Shown in pieces: positions 1 to 5,624 of a stretch of 6,447 nucleotides of DNA (position 1 is the stretch's first letter; each line of letters starts with the position of its first letter). A model generated the notes under the pieces. That model was given only the letters and a program-made list of their open reading frames with translations, was not told the DNA's origin and did no database searches. A program made the translations under genes and the position numbers. This DNA is from Lawsonibacter sp. (lineage in GTDB: Bacteria > Bacillota > Clostridia > Oscillospirales > Oscillospiraceae): NCBI GenBank assembly GCA_022793355.1, contig JAAWCR010000126.1:1-6447 (forward strand). The letters are read 5' to 3'.

Positions 1-51
1 CGCTATGGGGAAGTAAAGCCGGGCGGCTTTCACCGTCTTGGCAATATGTAG
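1..51 (+). CDS. C-terminal end of an unidentified protein (5' truncated by window)
   Basis: An open frame enters at base 1 and encodes 16 residues ending in FHRLGNM before a TAG stop at 49-51. I do not recognise the protein; the fragment is too short to assign. The reason to list it is position: it stops 11 bases before a strong intrinsic terminator with a six-T run on this strand, the usual arrangement for the 3' end of a gene. A competing plus-strand frame runs through the terminator to about 132 and looks less natural. The minus strand is also open here, so the call is tentative. Confidence 0.33.
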   Translation, partial: RYGEVKPGGFHRLGNM

Positions 52-62
52 GCTATGAAAAA

Positions 63-108
63 GCACCCACCACCTTTTACATTTTCAAAAGGGGGTGGGC
101 GCTTTTTT
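63..108. terminator. Bidirectional intrinsic terminator
   Basis: A 16-position stem (63-78 with 87-102, two mismatches at 65/100 and 72/93) closes an 8-nt loop. On the plus strand it is followed by six Ts (103-108); on the minus strand the stem is followed by five Ts (complement of 58-62). It can therefore end the gene entering from the left and also the minus-strand RNA that starts near 242. Confidence 0.85.
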
Positions 109-220
109 CAGGTACGGGAAATCCTTAATTTAATGACATTGGCCGCTCCCCAGCACTACAAAGGAAAGCGGCATTTTCTCAAGCTATAAACTTGTTGGAG
201 ATTGACCGCTAACCGGCGTA

Positions 221-238
221 GGACCCGGTTAACCGTCC
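221..238. repeat. Interrupted palindrome at the predicted transcription start of the small RNA
   Basis: The core GGTTAACC (227-234) is a perfect 8-bp palindrome. It is flanked by GGAC (221-224) and GTCC (235-238), which are complementary, with a 2-nt asymmetry at 225-226. It lies about 4 to 21 bases downstream of the predicted minus-strand start near 242, a position where an operator could act. The same bases also take part in the proposed RNA stems, so the symmetry may only reflect RNA folding. Confidence 0.4.
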
Positions 239-248
239 TCTTGTATTT

Positions 249-277
249 ATTATAATTGACCTTACTCCCTTTGTCAA
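249..277 (-). promoter_or_regulatory. Perfect consensus sigma-A promoter for the minus-strand small RNA
   Basis: On the minus strand TTGACA (complement of 272-277) and TATAAT (complement of 249-254) are separated by exactly 17 bp (255-271). Both hexamers and the spacer match the housekeeping consensus. The predicted start is a purine near 242. No start codon with a Shine-Dalgarno site follows before the terminator at 63-108, so the product is more likely an RNA than a protein. The -35 box touches the base of the hairpin that follows upp. Confidence 0.75.
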
Positions 278-313
278 GCCGCCCTGGCCCTTTTCTAAGG
301 GCCAGGGCGGCTT
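276..313 (-). terminator. Perfect 17-bp hairpin downstream of upp, probable terminator with weak U-tract
   Basis: Positions 276-292 and 297-313 are exact inverted complements around a 4-nt loop (293-296), starting 6 bases past the upp stop codon. On the upp strand the hairpin is followed by only two Ts and then GACAAA, so the U-tract is poor for a classical terminator although the stem is very stable. It may terminate the tsaE-tsaB-upp transcript partly, protect its 3' end, or insulate the adjacent promoter. Confidence 0.65.
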
Positions 314-318
314 CCCCT

Positions 319-954
319 TTATTTCGTACCAAAAATGCGGTCTCCCGCGTCGCCCAGGCCGGGGACAATATAGGCGTGCTCGTCGAGCTTCTCGTCCACG
401 CCGGCCACATAGATATCCACGTCGGGATGGTCCTTCATAATGCACTCAATGCCCTCGGGAACGGCCAGCACATTCATCAGCTTGATGTGCTTGCAGCCAT
501 ACCCCTTGATGAAGGTAATGGCCGCAGAGGCGGAGCCTCCGGTTGCCAGCATGGGGTCCAGGACAATGACGTCCCGCTCGGCGATATCGGCGGGCATCTT
601 GCAGTAATACTCCACGGGGCGGTGGGTCTCCGGGTCCCGGTACAGGCCAATATGGCCCACCTTGGCGGAGGGAATCATTTTGATAATGCCATCCACCATC
701 CCCAGTCCGGCCCGGAGGATGGGGACAATGGCCAGCTTTTTGCCCGACAGCGTCTTAAACGTGCCGGTTGCGATGGGGGTTTTGACCTCAATATCCGCCA
801 GGGGCAGGTCACGAGTGGCCTCATAGCACTCCAGGGCAGCGATCTCAGAGACGATTTCCCGGAATTCCTTCACGCCGGTGGTCTCGTCCCGGAGGATCGT
901 CAGCTTGTGCTGAAGCAACGGGTGGTCCAGGATGTGCACCTTTTCGTTATACAT
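319..954 (-). CDS. upp: Uracil phosphoribosyltransferase
   Basis: Cytosolic pyrimidine-salvage enzyme that joins uracil to PRPP, giving UMP and pyrophosphate. The 211-residue protein matches the family's usual length of about 208-210. Visible motifs, in order: the ILRAGLGMVDG stretch at 79-89; the PRPP-binding loop VIVLDPMLATGGSA at 129-142, with the acidic residue and glycines expected of type I phosphoribosyltransferases; and the C-terminal uracil-binding segment YIVPGLGDAGDRIFGT at 195-210. The start is ATG at 952-954, preceded by a GGGG-containing ribosome site inside the end of tsaB. The two genes overlap by 8 nt, so upp translation is probably coupled to tsaB. It is the last gene of the tsaE-tsaB-upp unit and is followed by a stable hairpin. 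Nothing is truncated or missing. Its link to t6A genes appears to be operon convenience rather than shared function. Confidence 0.97.
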   Translation of the reverse strand: MYNEKVHILDHPLLQHKLTILRDETTGVKEFREIVSEIAALECYEATRDLPLADIEVKTPIATGTFKTLSGKKLAIVPILRAGLGMVDGIIKMIPSAKVGHIGLYRDPETHRPVEYYCKMPADIAERDVIVLDPMLATGGSASAAITFIKGYGCKHIKLMNVLAVPEGIECIMKDHPDVDIYVAGVDEKLDEHAYIVPGLGDAGDRIFGTK

Positions 955-1687
955 GTTTCTGATCCCCTTCTATCGTAAATTTTGTGTTCCGCTCTCGCTC
1001 CAGGCGCTCCCGTTCCGCCTGAGACAGGCGGTGGTAGACGGGAACCAGCTCCTGTCCAGGCACCAGGGCGTTCTCCGCAGCCAGCCGCTCCGCCGCCCGG
1101 GCCACGCCCCAGGCGCTCTGCGCCCGCAGGTGGACAGGGGCCAGGGCCAGATCGGAAATTTGTTCTCGCAGAGTATTATAACACAGCTGAGCTCCATCGC
1201 CAACGACTATTTTCGATTCCGAAAAATTTTTCAGTTCCTCCCCCAGTTCCTCCAGAGAAACGGCCCGGTCGGGGCAAAGCCGCTCCAGGCGTTCCCCCTC
1301 CCCTCGAAAGAGGGCGTTGTATATCTGTCCGCGCCGGGCGTCCATAGCGCAGACAATCAGCCGCCCCTCCATATGGGCCAGGGGCCAGGCCATGGACTCC
1401 AGGGTGGAGCAGGGGGCGCAGGGCTGTCCCCCCGCCCAGGCCAGCCCCTTGGCGGCCGCCACGCCGATGCGCAGCCCGGTAAAGGAGCCGGGCCCGGCGG
1501 CCACCGCGATAACGTCCACGCCGTCAAGGCGCTCGCCGCAGTTTTTCAGCATGTCGCGGACCATGGGCAGCAGGGTGCGGCTGTGGGTCAGGCCGCTGTT
1601 TTGAAAGGACTGGGCGACAAACGCCCCATCCCGGCATAGGGCTGCGGAGCAGGCCGCTGCCGACGATTCCAAGGCCAATATGTTCAC
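947..1687 (-). CDS. tsaB: tRNA t6A37 threonylcarbamoyltransferase complex subunit TsaB
   Basis: TsaB is the inactive ASKHA-fold paralogue of TsaD. It serves as the dimerisation platform for TsaD and TsaE when threonylcarbamoyl is placed on A37 of ANN-decoding tRNAs. The 246-residue protein starts MNILALESS, the family's N-terminal strand with Glu in place of the more usual Asp. It carries the hallmark GPGSFTGLRIG at 65-75 and DARRGQIY at 116-123. The C-terminal end (about 225-246) is rich in Arg, Glu and Lys and looks like a short charged extension. The start is GTG at 1685-1687, overlapping the TGA of tsaE as GTGA, with a purine-rich ribosome site just upstream. In many Firmicutes tsaB is followed by rimI and tsaD; here upp follows instead, so tsaD must be elsewhere. 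No rimI domain is fused. Confidence 0.95.
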   Translation of the reverse strand: MNILALESSAAACSAALCRDGAFVAQSFQNSGLTHSRTLLPMVRDMLKNCGERLDGVDVIAVAAGPGSFTGLRIGVAAAKGLAWAGGQPCAPCSTLESMAWPLAHMEGRLIVCAMDARRGQIYNALFRGEGERLERLCPDRAVSLEELGEELKNFSESKIVVGDGAQLCYNTLREQISDLALAPVHLRAQSAWGVARAAERLAAENALVPGQELVPVYHRLSQAERERLERERNTKFTIEGDQKHV

Positions 1688-2109
1688 AGCTCCACCCCTT
1701 CCACCGTAATTACGCGCCGGTTATCCAGCTCTCCCCGGCATATCCTGACCAAAATAGCCCCATCCTCCAGGGCATCGGCCACATTCTCGCTCCACTCCAC
1801 GGAGCAGACGCCTCCCCGGGTCAGGTAATCCTCCCAGCCGATGTCAAACAGCTCCTCGGAGGAGGCAAGCCGGTACATGTCGAAGTGGAACAGGGGCAGC
1901 CTCCCTCCCTCGTACTCGTTGACAATGGTGAAGGTGGGGCTGGTTACCCGGTCTGACACGCCAAGCCCCCTGGCCATCCCCCGGGTAAAGGCGGTCTTGC
2001 CCGCGCCCAGGTCGCCGGTGAAGGCAATCACCGCGCCCGGCTCCAGTCTCTCGGCCAGCCGGGCGCCCAGCGCCTCAGTCTCTTCCTCGCTGTTGGTGAC
2101 GTATTGCAC
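1684..2109 (-). CDS. tsaE: tRNA t6A37 biosynthesis ATPase TsaE
   Basis: TsaE is the small P-loop ATPase that binds TsaB-TsaD and drives turnover in bacterial t6A synthesis. From the start chosen here the protein has 141 residues, close to the family norm of about 150. It shows Walker A GDLGAGKT at 32-39, the switch-like SPTFTIVNEY at 57-66, HFDMYR at 75-80, and VEWSEN at 104-109, a conserved acidic segment. I chose the GTG at 2107-2109 because GGGGG (2117-2121 complement) lies 7 nt upstream and the product begins MQYVTNSEEE, a typical TsaE N-terminus. An upstream in-frame GTG at 2125-2127 would add six residues but has no ribosome site. It is the first gene of the tsaE-tsaB-upp unit, divergent from rodA. 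Confidence 0.95.
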   Translation of the reverse strand: MQYVTNSEEETEALGARLAERLEPGAVIAFTGDLGAGKTAFTRGMARGLGVSDRVTSPTFTIVNEYEGGRLPLFHFDMYRLASSEELFDIGWEDYLTRGGVCSVEWSENVADALEDGAILVRICRGELDNRRVITVEGVEL

Positions 2110-2116
2110 TGCGGTT

Positions 2117-2121
2117 CCCCC
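2117..2121 (-). promoter_or_regulatory. Shine-Dalgarno site deciding the tsaE start
   Basis: A GGGGG run on the minus strand lies 7 nt before the GTG at 2107-2109. The alternative GTG at 2125-2127 is preceded by the A/T-rich AAAATTTTCT, with no purine-rich pairing site. This supports the shorter TsaE. Confidence 0.6.
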
Positions 2122-2150
2122 GTTCACAGAAAATTTTCAGGTTCTTTTCT

Positions 2151-2159
2151 ATTATAGCA
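2151..2159 (-). promoter_or_regulatory. Extended -10 promoter for tsaE-tsaB-upp
   Basis: The minus strand reads TGCTATAAT (complement of 2151-2159), a perfect -10 hexamer with the TG extension. No good TTGACA-like box lies 17 bp upstream (the sequence there is GGAAAC), consistent with an extended -10 promoter that depends less on the -35 contact. The expected start is near 2144, giving a leader of about 35 nt. Confidence 0.6.
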
Positions 2160-2169
2160 CAGATAGGGT

Positions 2170-2197
2170 TTGCGTTTCCAGCAAAATGTGATAAAAT
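2170..2197 (+). promoter_or_regulatory. Putative sigma-A promoter for rodA
   Basis: TTGCGT (2170-2175) and TAAAAT (2192-2197) are separated by 16 bp in the A/T-rich divergent gap. Each hexamer matches the consensus at four or five positions. The predicted start is close to 2204, about 37 nt before the rodA initiation codon. It sits back to back with the tsaE promoter but does not overlap its -10 box. Confidence 0.5.
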
Positions 2198-2221
2198 ATA
2201 TGATTGAATTTTACACAAACA

Positions 2222-2230
2222 GGGAGGTGA
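2222..2230 (+). promoter_or_regulatory. Shine-Dalgarno site of rodA with long spacing
   Basis: GGGAGGTGA is a nearly perfect anti-16S match. The only in-frame initiator nearby is TTG at 2241-2243, 13 nt after the GGAGG core, which is longer than usual. The GTG (2227-2229 region) and the TTG at 2234-2236 are out of frame. Confidence 0.6.
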
Positions 2231-2240
2231 AGGTTGCGCC

Positions 2241-3446
2241 TTGTCCATTCTGTTCTCCCCCATCCGGGAATTCTTTAAAAAGGGCGACGTAATTCTATTA
2301 GGGCTGTGCCTGGCCGCCAGCTTCTTCGGCCTGGCTCTCATCTACTCCGCGACGCAGTATTTGGGAGAAAACCGCTGGATACGTTTTGTGTCCGTGCAGT
2401 TCATCGCGGTCCTTCTAGGCGTGATCGTCTACATGCTGCTCACCTTTGTGGATTTTCAGCTGTTTATGGAAAAGCGCTGGAAGTTTCTGCTGATGTTCAA
2501 CGTGTTCTTTCTCCTCCTCCTCCTCACTCCCCTGGGCGAGGACTACAACTCCGGCAATCTGAACTGGCTGGTCATCTCCCGTATCATCCCCCGCTTCCCC
2601 ATGGACGTACAGCCCAACGAGATCGTCAAAATCTCCTTTATCCTCCTGCTAGCTCTTCAAATCGTCAAAATCCAGGACCACGATCTGGACATCAGTTCCA
2701 TCCCCTCCATCCTTCAGGTTGGCGGGCACACCGTTTTTATGCTGGGCCTCATTGCCGTCATCTGCGGCGACTTTGGCATGTGCGTCATCTATATGATGAT
2801 TTTTGTCGCCATGGCCTGGGCCTCCGGCGTCAAGCTGAGGTGGTTTCTTCTGGTGGGGGGCGGGCTTGTGCTGGCGGCGGTGGTGATCTGGCTGTTCTTC
2901 CTGCCGGAGACCCGTTGGTGGAACGATTACCGTATCATGCGGTTTCGGGTGGTGTTTGACCACAGCCTGGATGTCCGAGGAAGGGGCTGGCAGCAAACCC
3001 GCGCCACCCTGGCCATCGGCTCCGGAAGGCTCTTCGGGCAGGGCTACCTGAACGGCATTCAAACCCAGTCCCCCAGCAGCGACGCCCTCCCCGCCCGGCA
3101 CACCGACTTTATCTACGCCGTTTGCGGCGAGGAGCTGGGCCTGGTGGGTTGTATGGCCCTTCTGCTCCTTCTCTGTCTCATCGTCCTGCGGTGCATTTGG
3201 GTGGGACGGCACGCCAGCTCCCCCTTTCACGCCTACGTGTGCATGGGCATGGCTGGCATGCTGATGAGCCAAATCACCTTCAACGTGGGCATGTGCCTGT
3301 TCGTCCTGCCCGTTATGGGCCTTACCCTCCCCTTCATCAGCTACGGCGGGTCGTCCATTATCACCCTGTTCGCCGCTATGGGCATTGTCTCCAGCGTCAA
3401 GGCCCGGCCCATGCCAAGCTGGCTGAGGGACCGGAGCCACGTATAA
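2241..3446 (+). CDS. rodA: SEDS-family peptidoglycan glycosyltransferase, RodA/FtsW type
   Basis: Polytopic membrane enzyme that polymerises lipid II glycan strands outside the membrane, working with a class B PBP partner in elongation (RodA) or division/sporulation (FtsW, SpoVE). The 401 residues contain about ten hydrophobic segments (for example 17-36, 50-70, 81-97, 164-195, 202-221, 299-319, 331-352, 355-385). Family marks are NLNWLVI at 107-113 with Trp109; QPNEIVK at 124-130, where the family usually has QPSE; the AIGSGRLFGQGYLNG region at 258-272; HTDFIYAVCGEELG at 287-300 with Asp289 in the catalytic position; and LPFISYGGSS at 363-372. The start is TTG, with a strong but distant ribosome site. 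The gene is monocistronic, divergent from tsaE, and closed by the terminator at 3453-3481. No PBP or mre gene is nearby, so the choice between RodA, FtsW and SpoVE roles is inferred from sequence character only. Confidence 0.9.
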   Translation: MSILFSPIREFFKKGDVILLGLCLAASFFGLALIYSATQYLGENRWIRFVSVQFIAVLLGVIVYMLLTFVDFQLFMEKRWKFLLMFNVFFLLLLLTPLGEDYNSGNLNWLVISRIIPRFPMDVQPNEIVKISFILLLALQIVKIQDHDLDISSIPSILQVGGHTVFMLGLIAVICGDFGMCVIYMMIFVAMAWASGVKLRWFLLVGGGLVLAAVVIWLFFLPETRWWNDYRIMRFRVVFDHSLDVRGRGWQQTRATLAIGSGRLFGQGYLNGIQTQSPSSDALPARHTDFIYAVCGEELGLVGCMALLLLLCLIVLRCIWVGRHASSPFHAYVCMGMAGMLMSQITFNVGMCLFVLPVMGLTLPFISYGGSSIITLFAAMGIVSSVKARPMPSWLRDRSHV

Positions 3447-3452
3447 ACGAAG

Positions 3453-3481
3453 AAACGCCCCGCCGGATGGCGGGGCGTTTT
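3453..3481. terminator. Bidirectional intrinsic terminator between convergent rodA and rnfB
   Basis: A perfect 12-bp stem (3453-3464 with 3469-3480) closes a GGAT loop. Plus-strand transcription meets TTTT then CCTCTTT; minus-strand transcription meets TTT then CTT. It begins 6 bases after the rodA stop and ends 6 bases before the rnfB stop, so one hairpin serves both convergent units. Confidence 0.85.
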
Positions 3482-3486
3482 CCTCT

Positions 3487-4293
3487 TTACTCGGCTCCGG
3501 GAACGTGAATGACGCCCATGGGGCACTCCTTCACGCAGATCTGGCAGCCTACGCACTTGTCCTGGTCAATCTTGGCCAGGAAATTCTCCACGGTGATGGC
3601 CTCCTTGGGGCAGGCCTTGGCGCACTTCATGCAGCCGATACATCCGGCGGTGCACGCCTTCCGGGTATCCGCGCCCTTGTCCTTGTTCTGGCACAGCACA
3701 ACCGGCTTGCGCTTATGCTCGGGGACGATGGAAATCACGGCGTTGGGGCAGACCGCAGCGCAGGCGCCGCAGCCGGTGCACTTCTCCCGGTCCACCCTGG
3801 CGATGCCGTCCACAATGTGGATGGCGTCAAAGGCACAGGCCCGGGTACAGTCGCCGTACCCCAGACAGCCGAACTTGCACATACCGTCGCCGCCGTAGAA
3901 GCCCTTAACGGCCTGACAGCTCTGGATACCCTGGAACTCATACTTCTTGCCGGTTTTGTCGCAGGTTCCGGAGCAGGCCACCACAGCCTTCATGGGAGTG
4001 GAGGAACCGGCCTCCACACCCATAATCTCCGCCACCTTGGCGGCGCAGGCCGCTCCGCCGGGGGTACACTTGTTGACGGCATTGCCGTCCTCCACGATGC
4101 TCTTGGCGTAGTCGGCGCAGCCGGCACAGCCGCAGGCGCCGCAGTTGGCCCCGGCCAGCACGGCGGTAATCTGCTCCACCCGCTCATCCACGGGAACATA
4201 CATAAAGATGGAGGCGGCCACCAGAATCACCGCGCCAATCAGGCCGATGACGGTAACCAAGATGATTGCCATTAAAATTGCATTTGGACTCAT
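3487..4293 (-). CDS. rnfB: Rnf complex ferredoxin-binding iron-sulfur subunit RnfB
   Basis: RnfB takes electrons from reduced ferredoxin and passes them into the membrane-bound Rnf complex. The 268-residue protein has an N-terminal membrane anchor (about 7-30). Next comes the RnfB-type [4Fe-4S] domain with Cys51, 54, 59 and 76 (Cys56 and 83 also present). A middle region has Cys139, 143, 149 and 153. Three classical CxxCxxCxxxCP ferredoxin motifs follow at 172-182, 218-228 and 247-257. This multi-cluster layout is the clostridial form, richer than the proteobacterial RsxB. The start is ATG at 4291-4293, with a long GGAGGGGGAG ribosome site. It is the last gene of the operon, as usual for rnfCDGEAB in Clostridia, 16 nt after rnfA. 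Extra cysteines at 107, 111, 126, 201 and 214 may serve additional clusters; this cannot be settled by eye. Confidence 0.96.
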   Translation of the reverse strand: MSPNAILMAIILVTVIGLIGAVILVAASIFMYVPVDERVEQITAVLAGANCGACGCAGCADYAKSIVEDGNAVNKCTPGGAACAAKVAEIMGVEAGSSTPMKAVVACSGTCDKTGKKYEFQGIQSCQAVKGFYGGDGMCKFGCLGYGDCTRACAFDAIHIVDGIARVDREKCTGCGACAAVCPNAVISIVPEHKRKPVVLCQNKDKGADTRKACTAGCIGCMKCAKACPKEAITVENFLAKIDQDKCVGCQICVKECPMGVIHVPGAE

Positions 4294-4309
4294 AACTACT
4301 CTCCCCCTC

Positions 4310-4933
4310 CTATGCTGCCTTGAAAATGGCGTCGATGATGCCGCCGAAGCCCATAAAGGACAGGGAGGTCACCGCGGCGGCCACCAGGGTAATGGGCAGG
4401 CCCTCAAAGCACTTGGGGGTGACGGCCTGCTCCACCCGGCGGCGCACGCCGGAGAAGAGCACCATAGCCACCAGGAAGCCGATGCCCGCGCCGGCGGCGC
4501 AGACGATGGATTCGATGAAATTATACTTGTTATCCAGGTTCAGGATGGTCACGCCCAGGATGGTGCAGTTGGTGGTAATCAGGGGCAGATACACGCCCAG
4601 GGACTTATACAGCGCGGGGATAAACTTCTTAAGGAAGTTCTCCAGCAGCTGCACCAGAATGGCGATGATCAGGATAAACACGATGGTCTGGAGGTAGCCC
4701 ATATCCCACTTCAGGGTCCCGTCAGCGTTGACGGGGGTGAGCAGGAAGGTCTGGATGGGCCAAGTGGCCGCGGTAGCCAGCACCATGACAAAGGTGACGG
4801 CCAGCGACATGCCCACCGCGCTGTCCAGCTTTTTGGACACGCCCAGGAAGGGGCAGATACCCAGGAACTTGGCAAGGACGTAGTTGTCTACCAGGATCAT
4901 GGTAAAGAAAATACTGGCGAGCTTAATAGCCAT
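4310..4933 (-). CDS. rnfA: Rnf complex membrane subunit RnfA
   Basis: Integral membrane subunit, homologous to NqrE, that pairs with RnfE in an inverted arrangement. Together they hold a buried iron-sulfur centre that relays electrons across the membrane during ion pumping. The 207 residues form about six hydrophobic helices. The two family cysteines are seen in GICPFLGVS (Cys27) and TNCTILGV (Cys123), positions that in Nqr/Rnf structures ligate the [2Fe-2S] cluster. The chain is longer than the roughly 193 residues of E. coli RsxA; the extra length appears as a polar loop around 66-78 (NADGTLKWD). The ATG at 4931-4933 overlaps the rnfE TAA by one base (TAATG), with AAGGAGG inside the end of rnfE as ribosome site, which suggests translational coupling. 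Confidence 0.96.
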   Translation of the reverse strand: MAIKLASIFFTMILVDNYVLAKFLGICPFLGVSKKLDSAVGMSLAVTFVMVLATAATWPIQTFLLTPVNADGTLKWDMGYLQTIVFILIIAILVQLLENFLKKFIPALYKSLGVYLPLITTNCTILGVTILNLDNKYNFIESIVCAAGAGIGFLVAMVLFSGVRRRVEQAVTPKCFEGLPITLVAAAVTSLSFMGFGGIIDAIFKAA

Positions 4934-5607
4934 TATGCGTTACCTCCTTCCACAGCTGGGGCCTTCTTGGGCCGGGTGGTAAGCCATGTGGCCGCGGCCA
5001 TGAGGATGCCAAAGACGAAGAAGCCGCCGGGGGCGCTGGTCATCAGAGAGAAGGTGTCGATGGTCTCGGGGATAATCTGGATGGAGAAGTCAGCCCCCAG
5101 CGCGGGGATCAGCTTGCCCAGGCCGGCCATCCAGGTGCCGGAGCCCAGAATATCGCGGATGGAGCCCATGATGGTCAGGGTAATAGTAAAGCCGATGCCC
5201 ATGCCGATGCCGTCCAGGGCGGAATCCAGGATGCCGTTCTTGGAGGCGAACATCTCGGCCCGGCCCAGGATGATGCAGTTGACCACGATCAGGGGCAGAT
5301 ACACGCCCAGGGCCTTGTCCAGGTCGGGCACATAGGCCTTGACCACCATCTGCACCACCGACACAAAGCCGGCAATGACGGTGATGTAGCAGGGAATGCG
5401 CACCTGGTTGGGGATGATATTCCGCAGGGCGGAGATCACGATGTTGGAGCACAGCAGCACAAAGGTAGCGGCCAGGCCCATACCGATGCCGTTGGAGGCC
5501 ATGGTGGTGACGGCCAGGGTGGGACAGGTGCCCAGGACGAGCCGCAGAACCGGGTTTTCGTTCAGAATGCCGTTGGTCAGAATACTCAATTTACTTTTTT
5601 CACTCAT
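4933..5607 (-). CDS. rnfE: Rnf complex membrane subunit RnfE
   Basis: Integral membrane partner of RnfA, homologous to NqrD. The 224 residues include a short cytoplasmic N-terminus, about six hydrophobic segments, and a polar, Pro/Lys-containing tail (212-224). The cluster-binding cysteines are visible in GTCPTLAVT (Cys28) and VVNCIILGRAEMFASKN (Cys111), the signature that separates RnfE/NqrD from RnfA/NqrE. Start is ATG at 5605-5607 with an AGGTGA ribosome site 7 nt upstream, 17 nt after the rnfG stop. Gene order G-E-A-B matches clostridial Rnf operons. Cys53 and Cys73 are additional and not obviously functional. Confidence 0.96.
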   Translation of the reverse strand: MSEKSKLSILTNGILNENPVLRLVLGTCPTLAVTTMASNGIGMGLAATFVLLCSNIVISALRNIIPNQVRIPCYITVIAGFVSVVQMVVKAYVPDLDKALGVYLPLIVVNCIILGRAEMFASKNGILDSALDGIGMGIGFTITLTIMGSIRDILGSGTWMAGLGKLIPALGADFSIQIIPETIDTFSLMTSAPGGFFVFGILMAAATWLTTRPKKAPAVEGGNA

Positions 5608-5624
5608 CTTGTTTCACCTGCCTT

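Larger units (their letters stand above)
58..242 (-). ncRNA. Candidate structured small RNA or orphan leader RNA, family not recognised
   Basis: No convincing gene occupies 55-316, yet the minus strand has a perfect consensus promoter (249-277) upstream and an intrinsic terminator (63-108) downstream, defining a transcript of about 180 nt. Hand folding gives a closing stem of 233-238 with 111-117 (six pairs, bulged A at 113). Inside it are three hairpins: 225-230 with 211-216 (6 bp, loop of 8), 191-194 with 180-183 (weak, 4 bp), and 163-172 with 142-151 (10 bp including two G-U pairs, loop of 11). The terminator follows the closing stem almost at once. Size and free-standing layout resemble 6S RNA, but I see a multi-branched fold rather than the long rod with a central bubble expected of 6S. 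No tmRNA, SRP RNA, RNase P, T-box or familiar riboswitch motif is visible. It could instead be a terminator-controlled leader for a minus-strand gene beyond the left edge. Ends are estimates. Confidence 0.55.

Noticed and set aside
58..242. Firm assignment of the small RNA as 6S RNA
   Set aside because: Length and independent transcription fit, but I could not form the long rod with a central open bubble; the best hand fold is multi-branched. I kept it as an unassigned candidate.
156..445. Two short minus-strand frames across the upp 3' end, hairpin and small-RNA promoter
   Set aside because: They run through a terminator-like hairpin and a promoter, overlap upp out of frame, and lack ribosome sites or family features.
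256..978. Long plus-strand open frame opposite upp
   Set aside because: It is the mirror of upp, which has full family motifs on the minus strand. The product is low-complexity (His, Gly, Val rich), typical of antisense frames in GC-rich DNA.
2110..2127. Longer TsaE starting at GTG 2125-2127
   Set aside because: No ribosome site precedes it, while the GTG at 2107-2109 has GGGGG at good spacing and gives the typical family N-terminus.
2649..3440. 263-residue minus-strand open frame opposite rodA
   Set aside because: The plus frame encodes a clear SEDS protein with a catalytic Asp motif. The antisense product is His/Gly/Ala-rich without signature.
3505..4275. 256-residue plus-strand open frame opposite rnfB
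   Set aside because: RnfB on the minus strand carries precise cysteine motifs. The plus frame is Gly/Ala/His-rich with no domain.
4145..5335. 396-residue plus-strand open frame across rnfB, rnfA and rnfE
   Set aside because: It spans three well-recognised minus-strand genes, has no ribosome site and no recognisable domain.
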